In this document: positions 16,354-24,848 of the stretch, in pieces
How positions within the stretch are numbered: the stretch's first letter is position 1
How the letters are laid out: every line of letters begins with the position of its first letter
NCBI GenBank assembly: GCA_046598395.1
Contig: JBKJIQ010000035.1
Coordinates: 27,269-91,268, forward strand
Reading direction: 5' to 3'
Origin: JAENVU01 sp046598395
Lineage (GTDB): Bacteria; Actinomycetota; Acidimicrobiia; IMCC26256; JAENVU01
Length of the DNA: 64,000 nucleotides
Made by a program: the position numbers and the translations under genes
The notes under the pieces: model-generated
Database searches by the model: none
Told to the model about the DNA's origin: nothing
The model's input: only the letters and a program-made list of their open reading frames with translations

Positions 16354-17352
16354 TCAGATCAGTTCGAAGTACCCGGGTGTGTCCCCGAGCGCAGTACCGA
16401 GATAGATCTTCGCCTCGGGTGATCCAGAGAATCGTCCGTGACTCCAACGGATCTCGACGTGTCCCGCGACCTCGCAATCCGCGTGCGTCAGTCGATCGCG
16501 GGTGACCGCTCGCCAGGCAACCTCGGGCTGACCGGCCGAGCGCGCTTCGACCGTGAGCGATCTCAGTTCGAAGGACTGCATCCAATCCCACGCGGAGGCG
16601 ACCCGAAGCCGGAGATGCCTCGTGCCGTCCGCACCGAGGACAAAGTACGGAGCGTCACCAACGCGCAGAAGTCTCCAGAGCATGCGAACTTTGGCGCCGG
16701 GGGTGGTGAGCTGCGCACGCCAGCGCTCCGCGGAACGCACGGCCACCGCCGCGCTCAGCTCCTGCCAGGGCTCGTGCATTTCATCAGGTAATCGGCGTGG
16801 GCGCAGGGCCACCTTCAGTTTCTCACGCGCGGTCGCGTCGAGTTGGTCAACCGACTCGGGAAGGTCGGTGCCGGCGATCACCCGCGCAACGTCGTAGAAG
16901 GTCTGATACTCCTGAGGTGCAACCTCGTGAAACCAATCTGATCCGGCGCGTCGTTCGGTCGCAAGGCCGTGATCGAAGAGTCTCGCGGGCCCGGCGTTCT
17001 GCATGATCCGGGATCGGTACTTGCAGCTCACTTGGTAGACGTGGTCGATACGGAGATCGGCAGGAATGACGTCATCACCGGGCGGGTTGTGCGGCCCTTT
17101 CCACTCGACGAGCTTGGGCTCGCGCCCGCGCAAGCCGTCTTCGGCGATTCTGAACGCCATCCCATTCTCGAATGCCGTCTCGAACTGGATTCGATGATCG
17201 CCGGCGTCGAACGTTCGGGCGAGTCGGTCCCATGTCACCGCGTCGACATGACGGAGGATGGCTGGCCGCCGGACGATGCCATCGCGAAGGTCGTAGGCGA
17301 GAATTCCGAGTGCCGTTGCGAGTTCGGTCACCTCGGTCAGGACACCCGGCAT
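16354..17352 (-). CDS. putative PD-(D/E)XK-like restriction nuclease
   Basis: This 332-residue protein was not recognised by family name. It is the last gene of a three-gene minus-strand unit with a DNA methyltransferase. Residues 58-112 read like a PD-(D/E)XK core: a Glu-containing helix (FETAFENG), a strand, P97-A-D99, then VSCKY with S109-x-K111 where (D/E)xK is expected. The C-terminal half (about 210-332) is beta-rich, with a GHVEIRWSHGRFSG stretch and a conserved-looking PGYFELI end. A role as the endonuclease of an R-M system is inferred from position and this motif; a non-catalytic or modification-dependent role is possible because the acidic residue before x-K is missing. ATG 17352 lies 14 nt after the small gene's stop. 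Confidence 0.5.
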   Translation of the reverse strand: MPGVLTEVTELATALGILAYDLRDGIVRRPAILRHVDAVTWDRLARTFDAGDHRIQFETAFENGMAFRIAEDGLRGREPKLVEWKGPHNPPGDDVIPADLRIDHVYQVSCKYRSRIMQNAGPARLFDHGLATERRAGSDWFHEVAPQEYQTFYDVARVIAGTDLPESVDQLDATAREKLKVALRPRRLPDEMHEPWQELSAAVAVRSAERWRAQLTTPGAKVRMLWRLLRVGDAPYFVLGADGTRHLRLRVASAWDWMQSFELRSLTVEARSAGQPEVAWRAVTRDRLTHADCEVAGHVEIRWSHGRFSGSPEAKIYLGTALGDTPGYFELI

Positions 17353-17366
17353 CGGTCGGGGAACTC

Positions 17367-17681
17367 TCAGTCTTGGAACAGCGGGCTGAACTGAAGTTCT
17401 TCGGCGGCCAGCGCAACGTCGGATGCGCCGTGGAGGTCATACGACGAATACACGTCGATGTTTCCGGGGCGCACTTCCATCCAGAGGCCGACAGCCTCGG
17501 CCCAGTGTTCGGCCAACACGGCCGCACGCAATTGCTGCCGCAGGCCCGGAGAGATATCCCGTCCGGGAGTCGACGCAATGAGCTTCAGCGCGAGGACCCA
17601 GTTGAGGGTTTCGAGATCTTCGGCGAGGAAGACCTCAGGAGGATCGTCGTGCACGATCGCGCAGGCGATGATTTTCGGCAC
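17367..17681 (-). CDS. small protein between methyltransferase and nuclease
   Basis: This 104-residue acidic protein is of unrecognised family. It starts MPKIIACAIVHDDPPEVF, has a central helical stretch (ISPGLRQQLRAAVLAEHWAEA, written here only in part) and ends in acidic or aromatic residues. It has no signal peptide, membrane helix, zinc cluster or obvious helix-turn-helix. GTG 17681 directly abuts the methyltransferase stop with zero spacing, so translation is likely coupled. In R-M loci a small middle gene is often a controller or a specificity/regulatory subunit, but no DNA-binding motif is visible, so that role is not claimed. Confidence 0.55.
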   Translation of the reverse strand: MPKIIACAIVHDDPPEVFLAEDLETLNWVLALKLIASTPGRDISPGLRQQLRAAVLAEHWAEAVGLWMEVRPGNIDVYSSYDLHGASDVALAAEELQFSPLFQD

Positions 17682-19163
17682 CTAGGCCGACCGGTTGTCG
17701 AGATCGCGGATGGTCCAGAATCCGACTTCGGGTTCCTTGACTCCTCCGCTGGCGTAGCGCGCCAGACGAGCGCGACCCTCGTCCGACAGCATCTCGATTG
17801 CGTCGAAGAATGCGTTCGGTCCGGCGGCCCTCAGTGCGGCGTCACCTTCGCTGGGCCGCTTGGGGAGGTGGGTCGTGAGGAACACGAGCGGTATTCCCTC
17901 CAAGACCTGTGATCGCAGCGCATTCGCTCGACCGAGTGACTTCCACACCGTGTCGGTGCGGAGGAGTCCACCTCGGTGTGACTTGAACGCACCGGAGACG
18001 TCGAAGAACCAGGTTGCGCCGTCTTGATCGTGCGCGATGTAGTTCATGGTGACGCCGGTCTTGGGTATCCGCTTGTTGTGCTCGTCGATGATGAACCCGG
18101 CTTGCTCGAGCACTTCCTCCGCGAGTTTCTGGGCCGCCTTGCCTTCGCGCGTGGCCCGCCGCTGAAAGTCTTCGGATTCGTCGTCACTCCCCGAGGGTGC
18201 CGCGGATGGTTGACGCGCCGTGGACCCTGGCGCTCGCACGGACGGCTCCGGTTGGCTGACGGCCGCCACCCGCTCCCGAGCGATCGTGACGTACGCCGGG
18301 TCGAGGTCGTAGCCCGCGTATCGGCGTCCGAGTCGGGCCGCGGCGACGAGGGAGGATCCGCTGCCCATGAACGGATCGAGGATGAGGTCGTTCTCGAAGG
18401 TGTAGAGCCGGATCAACTGCTCGGGGAGTTCGACCGGAAATGGTGCCGGATGGCCGACGCGCCGCGCGCTCTCCGGCGGGATATCCCAGAGGTCCAGGGT
18501 CATGGCCATGAAGTCCTCGGTCATCAGGGTGTTTTGATGCGGAAGCCCTTCGCTGGCGCGCTGTTTGACCGACCGAGCGCGATCGAAGCGGCCCTTGCTG
18601 GCGATCACGACGCGTTCCGTGATGTCGCGGAGTACCGGGTTGGCGGCGCTCCGGAACGATCCCCACGCGCAGGAGCCTGACGCACCCTCACCCTTCTGCC
18701 AGATGAGTTCACCCCGCAGCAGCATCTTGTGATCGTCTTGGAGAATCCTGATGACGTCAGCCGAGAGGCTGCGATACGGCTTTCTCCCCAGGTTCGCCAC
18801 GTTCACGGCGATGCGTCCACCGGGTTCGAGTTTCCGCTTGCACTCGCCGAACACGTCGCGCAGTAGGTCCAAGTACTCGAGGTAGGAGGCTGGGATGCCT
18901 TCTCGCTCGAGTTCCTCCTCGTACTGCTTACCGGCGAAATACGGCGGCGATGTGACGACGAGCGCCACCGAGCCGTCGGCGATCGCCGTCATGGTGCGCG
19001 CGTCTTCACAGAGGAACGGTTCCGCGATCGGGTCCGGGTCGGGGACGTCGTCCGCCTTTGAGAGTTCCGGCGCCTGGAACCGGTCGTAGAAGGCTGATGC
19101 ATCATGGCTTTCGCGGCGCGACACGCCGAAGTTCGATGTGGTTGTGGGACGACGTTCGGTCAT
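17682..19163 (-). CDS. beta-class DNA methyltransferase with C-terminal extra domain
   Basis: This 493-residue protein has the catalytic motif IV TSPPY at 71-75 before the SAM-binding motif I FMGSG at 265-269, which defines beta-class N6-adenine/N4-cytosine DNA methyltransferases. LDPFMGSG and GYDLDPAYVTIA complete the SAM site. A low-complexity linker (305-335) leads to a C-terminal domain (340-493) that looks like a restriction-endonuclease fold. A Glu-rich helix, a strand with N374 and D379, and FFDVSG at 386-391 sit where D...(D/E)xK would be, so the catalytic residues appear altered. ATG 19163 has a strong AGGAGGAAGCA site. It heads the putative R-M operon. Confidence 0.85.
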   Translation of the reverse strand: MTERRPTTTSNFGVSRRESHDASAFYDRFQAPELSKADDVPDPDPIAEPFLCEDARTMTAIADGSVALVVTSPPYFAGKQYEEELEREGIPASYLEYLDLLRDVFGECKRKLEPGGRIAVNVANLGRKPYRSLSADVIRILQDDHKMLLRGELIWQKGEGASGSCAWGSFRSAANPVLRDITERVVIASKGRFDRARSVKQRASEGLPHQNTLMTEDFMAMTLDLWDIPPESARRVGHPAPFPVELPEQLIRLYTFENDLILDPFMGSGSSLVAAARLGRRYAGYDLDPAYVTIARERVAAVSQPEPSVRAPGSTARQPSAAPSGSDDESEDFQRRATREGKAAQKLAEEVLEQAGFIIDEHNKRIPKTGVTMNYIAHDQDGATWFFDVSGAFKSHRGGLLRTDTVWKSLGRANALRSQVLEGIPLVFLTTHLPKRPSEGDAALRAAGPNAFFDAIEMLSDEGRARLARYASGGVKEPEVGFWTIRDLDNRSA

Positions 19164-19288
19164 TGCTTCCTCCTGCTCACCATGCGGTGGCGAGGCTAGC
19201 GGAGAGGTGAGACAGAGGCGAACAAATGTTCGTCTTTGGGCGATTCGTTACGGGGGATCCCGAAGCCGAGGTTGGGTCGGCCGGGCCG

Positions 19289-19294
19289 TAGCCT
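19289..19294 (+). promoter_or_regulatory. -10 box TAGCCT, leaderless start
   Basis: TAGCCT is followed by 7 nt and the GTG at 19302. The 138 bp between the divergent methyltransferase and ccdA starts must also hold the methyltransferase promoter. Confidence 0.4.
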
Positions 19295-19301
19295 GCGCAC
19301 C

Positions 19302-20060
19302 GTGCTTGGCGTGTCGACGGCCGACGTTGGGGTGATCGTCGCGTTCGGCGGCGGAGTGGTGTCGATCCTGTCGCCGTGCGTGCTGCCGATGGTGCCGGGC
19401 TACTTGAGCGTGGTCAGCGGACTTTCGGTGCCCGAGCTCGAAGCGGGTGAACGGGCCAACTTCGGACGGATCGCGATCACCACCGCGCTCTTCACCCTCG
19501 GCTTCGGATCCGTGTTCACCGTCCTCGGCCTCGCGGCCAGCCGGATCGGCCAAGCGGCCTTCGACAACCAGCACACGCTGACGCGCGTCTCCGGCGTCAT
19601 CGTGATGCTGATGGCGCTGTATCTGGCAGGGTCGCAGCTGCTGCGCGCGCCGCGCCTCTATCCGGAAGCGCGCTTCCAGGTGGACCGCCGATTCGGTTGG
19701 GCGACGGCACCGATTGTGGGGGCGGCATTCGGCTTCGGGTGGTCGCCGTGCCTCGGCCCCGTGCTCGCCGCCGTCTTTGGTGTTGCCGCCACGCAAACGA
19801 CCGGGCGCGCGGTGTCGCTGCTCGCCGCGTATTCGATCGGGATGGGGGTGTCGTTCCTTGCCGTTGGTGTTGCGTTCGGCGCGTCGACGGCCGCTCTCGG
19901 ATTTCTGCGCCGCCACCTTCGGGTCATCACGCTGATCTCGGCTGCGATTCTTTTCGCGTTCGGTGTGATGCTGGTGCTCGATCGGATGTCGTGGCTTACG
20001 GCCCAGCTCACCGACCTGTTGGACTGGCTGGGATTGAGCAAGCTCGTCGAACTCGGATAG
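19302..20060 (+). CDS. ccdA: cytochrome c biogenesis protein CcdA
   Basis: This 252-residue, six-helix membrane protein moves reducing equivalents from cytoplasmic thioredoxin across the membrane for cytochrome c maturation and extracytoplasmic thiols. The two conserved redox cysteines are in SPCVLPMVPGYL and SPCLGP, in the first and fourth helix regions as in CcdA. The length matches the short CcdA family rather than DsbD. GTG 19302 is preferred because it directly follows a -10 box; an in-frame upstream start at 19236 would add 22 non-hydrophobic residues. No CcsX/ResA/ResB genes are adjacent. The pgi gene follows after 36 nt. Confidence 0.9.
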   Translation: MLGVSTADVGVIVAFGGGVVSILSPCVLPMVPGYLSVVSGLSVPELEAGERANFGRIAITTALFTLGFGSVFTVLGLAASRIGQAAFDNQHTLTRVSGVIVMLMALYLAGSQLLRAPRLYPEARFQVDRRFGWATAPIVGAAFGFGWSPCLGPVLAAVFGVAATQTTGRAVSLLAAYSIGMGVSFLAVGVAFGASTAALGFLRRHLRVITLISAAILFAFGVMLVLDRMSWLTAQLTDLLDWLGLSKLVELG

Positions 20061-20084
20061 CCCGAACTCGAGGAGTCACGACCG

Positions 20085-20090
20085 TATGCT
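20085..20090 (+). promoter_or_regulatory. -10 box TATGCT, leaderless start of pgi operon
   Basis: TATGCT is followed by 6 nt and TTG-ATG at 20097-20102. This suggests the pentose-phosphate operon has its own promoter despite lying 36 nt after ccdA. Confidence 0.45.
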
Positions 20091-20096
20091 CGACGG

Positions 20097-21731
20097 TTGA
20101 TGACATCAATCACCGCCACTTCGGAATGGCAGGCGCTACTCGCGCACTTCGACACCGTTCGCGACGTTCATCTGCGAGACCTCTTCGCCGCGGATCCGAG
20201 CCGCGGTGACACCTTCGTGGTGGAGGCCGGCGATCTGTTCGTGGATTATTCGAAGAACCGGATGACGGCGGAGACGATCACGCTCTTGGCCGCGGTCGCA
20301 CGTCGGGCCGGGGTCGAGGAACTTCGTGACGCGATGTTCCGCGGTGATCCCATCAACGTCACCGAGCACCGTTCGGTCTTGCACGTGGCGCTGCGAGCGC
20401 CACGGGACGCCGAGATTCTCGTCGACCGCGTGAACGTGGTCACCGAGGTGCACGAAGTCCTGGATCGCATGCGCTCCTGTGCGGATCGGGTCCGGTCGGG
20501 CGACTGGACCGGTCATACCGGGCGGCGCATCGAAGCGGTGGTCAACATCGGCATCGGGGGCAGCGACCTCGGCCCGCGCATGGCGACGACTGCGTTGGGA
20601 GCCTTTGCGGATCGCACGATGACGTATCGCTTCGTCTCGAACGTCGACGGTTCGGATTTCCGGGAGGCGACGCGCGATCTCGACCCCGAGACCACACTCT
20701 TCATCGTGGCGTCGAAGACGTTCACCACCCTCGAGACCATGACGAACGCCCAGTCTGCGCGTGCGTGGTCGCTCGCGAAATTGCACGACGATGCCGCGGT
20801 CGCGAAGCACTTCGTCGCGGTGTCCACGAACGCGGCGGAAGTCACGAAGTTCGGGATCGATCCCGACAACATGTTCGGGTTCTGGGATTGGGTCGGCGGC
20901 CGGTATTCGTTCGATTCCGCCATTGGTCTCTCGCTCATGATCGCGATCGGGCCGGACCACTTCGCCGAAATGCTCGCGGGCTTCCATGCGATGGACGAGC
21001 ACTTTCGCAGCGCACCGATCGAGTCGAACCTGCCGATGCTCCTGGGTTTGATCGGACTTTGGTACGACGACTTCTTCGGCGCCGAGACGCTGGCCGTTCT
21101 CCCGTACAGCCAGTACCTCACCCATCTGCCCGCCTACCTCCAACAGCTCGACATGGAGAGCAACGGAAAGTCGGTGACCCGCGAGGGTGAGCCGGTCGCC
21201 ACGCAGACCGGACCGATCGTATGGGGGCAGGCCGGCACGAATGGACAGCACGCGTACTACCAACTGATCCACCAGGGAACGAAGCTGATTCCGTGCGATT
21301 TCATCGGAGTCATCCGGGCCGCGGAACCGCTCGGCGAGCATCAGGATCTGCTGGTGGCGAACTTGCTCGCGCAACCCGAAGCACTCGCGTTCGGCAAGAC
21401 CCGTGATGAGGTGATCGCCGACGGAGTCGATGCTGATCAGGTTGCGCACCGGGTCTTCGCCGGCAATCACCCGTCGAATGTGATCGTGTTGCCCGAACTC
21501 ACCCCTCATACGCTCGGCCAGCTGATCGCGCTCTACGAACACAAGGTCTTCACGCAAGGCGCGGTGTGGAACATCAACTCGTTCGATCAGTGGGGCGTGG
21601 AACTGGGCAAGCAACTTGCGCAACGGATCGTCCCGGAACTCCAGGTGGCGCCTGAGAGTGACGAGGACCTGAGCCACGACTCGTCGACCAACGCGCTGAT
21701 TCGCCGCTACCGGCGTCTCCGCGATCGCTGA
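20097..21731 (+). CDS. pgi: glucose-6-phosphate isomerase
   Basis: This 544-residue enzyme interconverts glucose-6-phosphate and fructose-6-phosphate. Family motifs are GIGGSDLGPRMAT, the phosphate loop ASKTFTTLETMTNA, GGRYSFDSAIGLS, the ESNGKSVTREG segment and VWGQAGTNGQHAYYQLIHQG, which holds the catalytic Glu/His region. The length is full. The start is TTG 20097 or the immediately following ATG 20100; the -10 spacing favours initiation right here. It is first in a run with gnd, zwf and rpiA, so the operon links glycolysis to the oxidative pentose phosphate pathway in the cytoplasm. Confidence 0.95.
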   Translation: MMTSITATSEWQALLAHFDTVRDVHLRDLFAADPSRGDTFVVEAGDLFVDYSKNRMTAETITLLAAVARRAGVEELRDAMFRGDPINVTEHRSVLHVALRAPRDAEILVDRVNVVTEVHEVLDRMRSCADRVRSGDWTGHTGRRIEAVVNIGIGGSDLGPRMATTALGAFADRTMTYRFVSNVDGSDFREATRDLDPETTLFIVASKTFTTLETMTNAQSARAWSLAKLHDDAAVAKHFVAVSTNAAEVTKFGIDPDNMFGFWDWVGGRYSFDSAIGLSLMIAIGPDHFAEMLAGFHAMDEHFRSAPIESNLPMLLGLIGLWYDDFFGAETLAVLPYSQYLTHLPAYLQQLDMESNGKSVTREGEPVATQTGPIVWGQAGTNGQHAYYQLIHQGTKLIPCDFIGVIRAAEPLGEHQDLLVANLLAQPEALAFGKTRDEVIADGVDADQVAHRVFAGNHPSNVIVLPELTPHTLGQLIALYEHKVFTQGAVWNINSFDQWGVELGKQLAQRIVPELQVAPESDEDLSHDSSTNALIRRYRRLRDR

Positions 21732-21741
21732 AGGGAACGCA

Positions 21742-22752
21742 ATGCAGCTTGGAATGGTGGGTCTGGGGCGGATGGGCGCCAACTTGGTGCGGCGCCTCAC
21801 ACGCGACGGCCACGAGTGTGTGGTGTTCGACGTGAGCACCGACGCGGTGGCGGCGCTTGTCTCCGAAGGCGCCACCGGTGCGGCGAGCCTCGAAGATTTT
21901 GTGTCCAAGCTCTCGGTGCCCCGCTCGGCATGGGTGATGGTGCCCGCCGCGTTCACGGGTCAGACGATCATGAATCTCGCAGCCTTGATGGACGCGGGCG
22001 ACATCGTGATCGATGGTGGGAACTCGTATTACCGCGACGACGTCGATCGGGCCGCGGCCCTCGCGCCCAAGGGTGTCCACTACGTGGATATCGGAACGAG
22101 CGGTGGTGTGTTCGGGCTCGAGCGCGGCTTCTGTCTGATGATCGGTGGCGAGCGGGAAATCGTGGAGCACCTCGATCCGATCCTGCGCACGATCGCACCC
22201 GGCATCGACTCCGCACCGCGTACCGATGGACTCACGGGAGAACCGTCGACCGCGGAGCAGGGCTACCTGCATTGTGGACCTGCCGGCGCCGGACACTTTG
22301 TGAAGATGGTCCACAACGGCATTGAGTACGGGATGATGGCCGCATACGCCGAAGGGCTGAACGTGTTGCATCACGCCGACGTTGGCAGCCGGAGTCAGGA
22401 ACACGACGCCGAGACCACGCCGCTGCGTGACCCGCAGTACTACCAATACGACTTTGATCTTCCGGCGGTGGCCGAAGTGTGGCGACGGGGGAGTGTGGTG
22501 GCTTCGTGGTTGCTCGACCTCACCGCGCACGCACTCGCGCAGTCGCCGACGCTCGAAGACTTCGAGGGTCGGGTCTCGGACTCGGGCGAGGGTCGGTGGA
22601 CGGCGCTCGCCGCCATCGACGAAGGCGTGCCGATCCACGTGCTTTCGGCCGCACTGTTCGACCGGTTTGAATCGCGCGGCGAGTCGGACTTCGCGAACCG
22701 GATCCTCTCGGCGATGCGCAAGGAGTTCGGTGGCCATGCCGAAAAGTCGTAA
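21742..22752 (+). CDS. gnd: 6-phosphogluconate dehydrogenase, decarboxylating (short form)
   Basis: This 336-residue enzyme oxidises and decarboxylates 6-phosphogluconate to ribulose-5-phosphate. The Rossmann motif is GLGRMGANLVRRL, with Asp at the end of beta2 (VVFDVST), which hints at NAD preference. IDGGNSYYRDD and GPAGAGHFVKMVHNGIEYGMM (catalytic Lys/His-Asn) are present. At 336 residues it is the short, GndA/YqeC-like form rather than the 470-residue enzyme. ATG has AAGGGAACGCA upstream, 10 nt after pgi. The 3' end overlaps zwf by 17 nt, coupling the two oxidative steps. Confidence 0.93.
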   Translation: MQLGMVGLGRMGANLVRRLTRDGHECVVFDVSTDAVAALVSEGATGAASLEDFVSKLSVPRSAWVMVPAAFTGQTIMNLAALMDAGDIVIDGGNSYYRDDVDRAAALAPKGVHYVDIGTSGGVFGLERGFCLMIGGEREIVEHLDPILRTIAPGIDSAPRTDGLTGEPSTAEQGYLHCGPAGAGHFVKMVHNGIEYGMMAAYAEGLNVLHHADVGSRSQEHDAETTPLRDPQYYQYDFDLPAVAEVWRRGSVVASWLLDLTAHALAQSPTLEDFEGRVSDSGEGRWTALAAIDEGVPIHVLSAALFDRFESRGESDFANRILSAMRKEFGGHAEKS

Positions 22753-24157
22753 CGAGTCGGTGGGCAAAGCCGACGCACTCTGTTGGTTCGGCGCCACCGG
22801 CGACCTCGGTCACAAGATGACGATCCCCGCGTTGTACGCGATGGCGCGCCACGGCCGTCTGGATGTGCCGATCGTGGGGGTTGCCCGCAGCGGTATGAAC
22901 CTCGATGGCCTCAAGGAACTCATGCGGGCCAGCATCGATGAGCACGGTGGCGTCACCGACGCTCCGGCGTTCGACCACCTCATGAACTCGCTTCATTACG
23001 TGGATGGTGACTACGCCGATCCGGTCACGTTCCGCGAGTTGAAGAGCACGCTCGATGGCGTGGGCGCGCGTTCCCCGGCGCACTACCTCGCGATACCGCC
23101 AAGCCTGTTCGGACCAGTGGTGAAATCGCTGGGTGCAAGCGGCGCGGCCGACAACGCCCGGCTGATTGTGGAGAAGCCGTTCGGCCGTGACCTCGCCTCG
23201 GCACGCGAGCTCAACCGGATTGTGCACGAGGTCTTCCCGGAGTCGCACGTGTTCCGCATCGATCACTTCCTCGGCAAGGAGGAAGTGCAGAACCTGCTCT
23301 ACTTCCGCTTCGCGAACTCGTTTCTCGAACCGATCTGGAACCGCAACTACGTGGCGAGCGTGCAGATCACGATGGCCGAGGACTTCGGTGTGCAGGGTCG
23401 CGGGAAGTTCTACGACGAGGTCGGCGCGCTGCGAGATGTGGTCCAGAACCATCTGTTCCAGATCGTGGCGCTGCTGGCGATGGAACCGCCGCTCGGGATG
23501 GGTGCCGCGGCGCTGCGCGACGGGAAGGAGCGAGTCTTCACCGCGGTCGAAACGATGACGCCGCGCGATCTCGTGCGGGGTCAGTTCACTGGCTATCGGG
23601 ACGAACCGGGAGTCGCCTCGGACTCGGATGTGGAGACCTACGTGGCGTGTCGGCTGCATATCGACTCGTGGCGCTGGGCCGGCGTTCCCTGGTACATCCG
23701 GGCCGGCAAGAATCTCCCGATCCGGTGCACCGAGGTCCATGTGGAGCTGCACGGCCCGCCGCAACACGTGTTCGCCGACTCGGATCTGCCCGAGGGCCAC
23801 GGCAATTACGTACGATTTCGGTTCACTCCGGAGATCACGATCGCTATCGGCGCGCGGGCCAAGCTGCCCGGCGAAGCAATGATCGGTGAATCTCGCGAGC
23901 TGTTTCTCTGCAATCAATTCGTGGACGAGATGAGTCCGTACGAGCGCTTGTTGGGCGACGCCATCAAGGGGGAAGGGCTGCTCTTCGCCCGAGAAGACGG
24001 CGTAGAACAGGCCTGGCGGGTGGTCGACCGGGTACTCACCAAGCACAGCGCGGTGATTCCCTATGCGCCCGGAACCTGGGGTCCGGTCGAGGCCGAATCT
24101 CTGATTGGTCGCGACGGTGGCTGGCACGATCCGGTGCTCGGCAGTGTCCGTGGGTGA
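22736..24157 (+). CDS. zwf: glucose-6-phosphate 1-dehydrogenase
   Basis: This 473-residue enzyme oxidises glucose-6-phosphate to 6-phosphogluconolactone, the entry step of the oxidative pentose phosphate pathway. The Rossmann loop GATGDLGHKM is near residue 20. The active-site block RIDHFLGKEEVQN holds the catalytic His region and substrate Lys, followed by FANSFLEPIWNRNYV. VPWYIRAGKNLP is also conserved. ATG 22736 lies inside the end of gnd in another frame. No 6-phosphogluconolactonase gene is present in the operon, so hydrolysis of the lactone must be spontaneous or encoded elsewhere. Confidence 0.94.
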   Translation: MPKSRNESVGKADALCWFGATGDLGHKMTIPALYAMARHGRLDVPIVGVARSGMNLDGLKELMRASIDEHGGVTDAPAFDHLMNSLHYVDGDYADPVTFRELKSTLDGVGARSPAHYLAIPPSLFGPVVKSLGASGAADNARLIVEKPFGRDLASARELNRIVHEVFPESHVFRIDHFLGKEEVQNLLYFRFANSFLEPIWNRNYVASVQITMAEDFGVQGRGKFYDEVGALRDVVQNHLFQIVALLAMEPPLGMGAAALRDGKERVFTAVETMTPRDLVRGQFTGYRDEPGVASDSDVETYVACRLHIDSWRWAGVPWYIRAGKNLPIRCTEVHVELHGPPQHVFADSDLPEGHGNYVRFRFTPEITIAIGARAKLPGEAMIGESRELFLCNQFVDEMSPYERLLGDAIKGEGLLFAREDGVEQAWRVVDRVLTKHSAVIPYAPGTWGPVEAESLIGRDGGWHDPVLGSVRG

Positions 24158-24167
24158 AACTCGGGGT

Positions 24168-24848
24168 ATGACCCTCGACGCGCACAAGCAGGCAGCCGGA
24201 GAACTCGCAGCAGGATGGGTTGAGTCCGGCATGGTGGTTGGACTCGGCACTGGCACCACCGCGGCCTTCGCCATCCGCGCCATCGGCGCCCGCATCGCGG
24301 AGGGCCAGATCGACATTGTGGGCATTCCCACATCGAGTGCCAGCGAGAAGGAAGCGCTGGCTGCCGGCATCACCTTGACCACGCTCGCCGATCATCCGAT
24401 GGTCGATCTCACGATCGACGGTGCCGATGAAGTGGACCCGGACCTGAACCTGATCAAGGGCGCTGGCGGCGCATTGTGGCGGGAGAAGATGGTCGCCCAG
24501 GCCAGCGCGCGTCTGGTGATCGTGGTGGACGACACCAAGCCGACCGAACGCCTCGGCGGACGGGTGGTCCTTCCGGTGGAAGTGTCGCCGTTCGGGTGGC
24601 GTCCCGAAGCCGAGTATCTCGATGACATGGGCGCCGGGGTCACGTTGCGGCGCGCAGGCGGCGGCGCAGAGTTCGTCACCGATGGCGGAAACTGGATTCT
24701 GGACGCGGCGTTCAAGCCGATCGCCGATGCGCCGGTGTTGGCCGGGCGCCTCGCTCGTCGCGCCGGCATCGTGGAGCACGGCCTGTTTCTTGGTCTCGCT
24801 ACCGACCTCTTGGTCGCCGGACCGAACGGCGTCGAGCACCGCACGTGA
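24168..24848 (+). CDS. rpiA: ribose-5-phosphate isomerase A
   Basis: This 226-residue enzyme interconverts ribose-5-phosphate and ribulose-5-phosphate. The phosphate/substrate loop GLGTGTTAAFAI is near residue 24. LTIDGADEVDPDLNLIKGAGGALWREKM contains the catalytic Asp/Lys region (quoted only as the start DGADEVD and KGAGGAL). The length is normal for RpiA. ATG 24168 is preferred, 10 nt after zwf; an upstream in-frame start lies within zwf. It completes the route glucose-6-phosphate to pentose phosphates. It overlaps the following phosphatase gene by 4 nt (GTGA). Confidence 0.94.
   Translation: MTLDAHKQAAGELAAGWVESGMVVGLGTGTTAAFAIRAIGARIAEGQIDIVGIPTSSASEKEALAAGITLTTLADHPMVDLTIDGADEVDPDLNLIKGAGGALWREKMVAQASARLVIVVDDTKPTERLGGRVVLPVEVSPFGWRPEAEYLDDMGAGVTLRRAGGGAEFVTDGGNWILDAAFKPIADAPVLAGRLARRAGIVEHGLFLGLATDLLVAGPNGVEHRT

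Noticed and set aside
16344..16355. CTGATCAATCAG dyad as a terminator between convergent genes
   Set aside because: The stem is only 5 bp, lacks a T-tract and overlaps the stop codon of the minus-strand gene.
20136..21956. Open frame of 606 codons on the minus strand
   Set aside because: It is antisense to pgi and the start of gnd, both certain genes.
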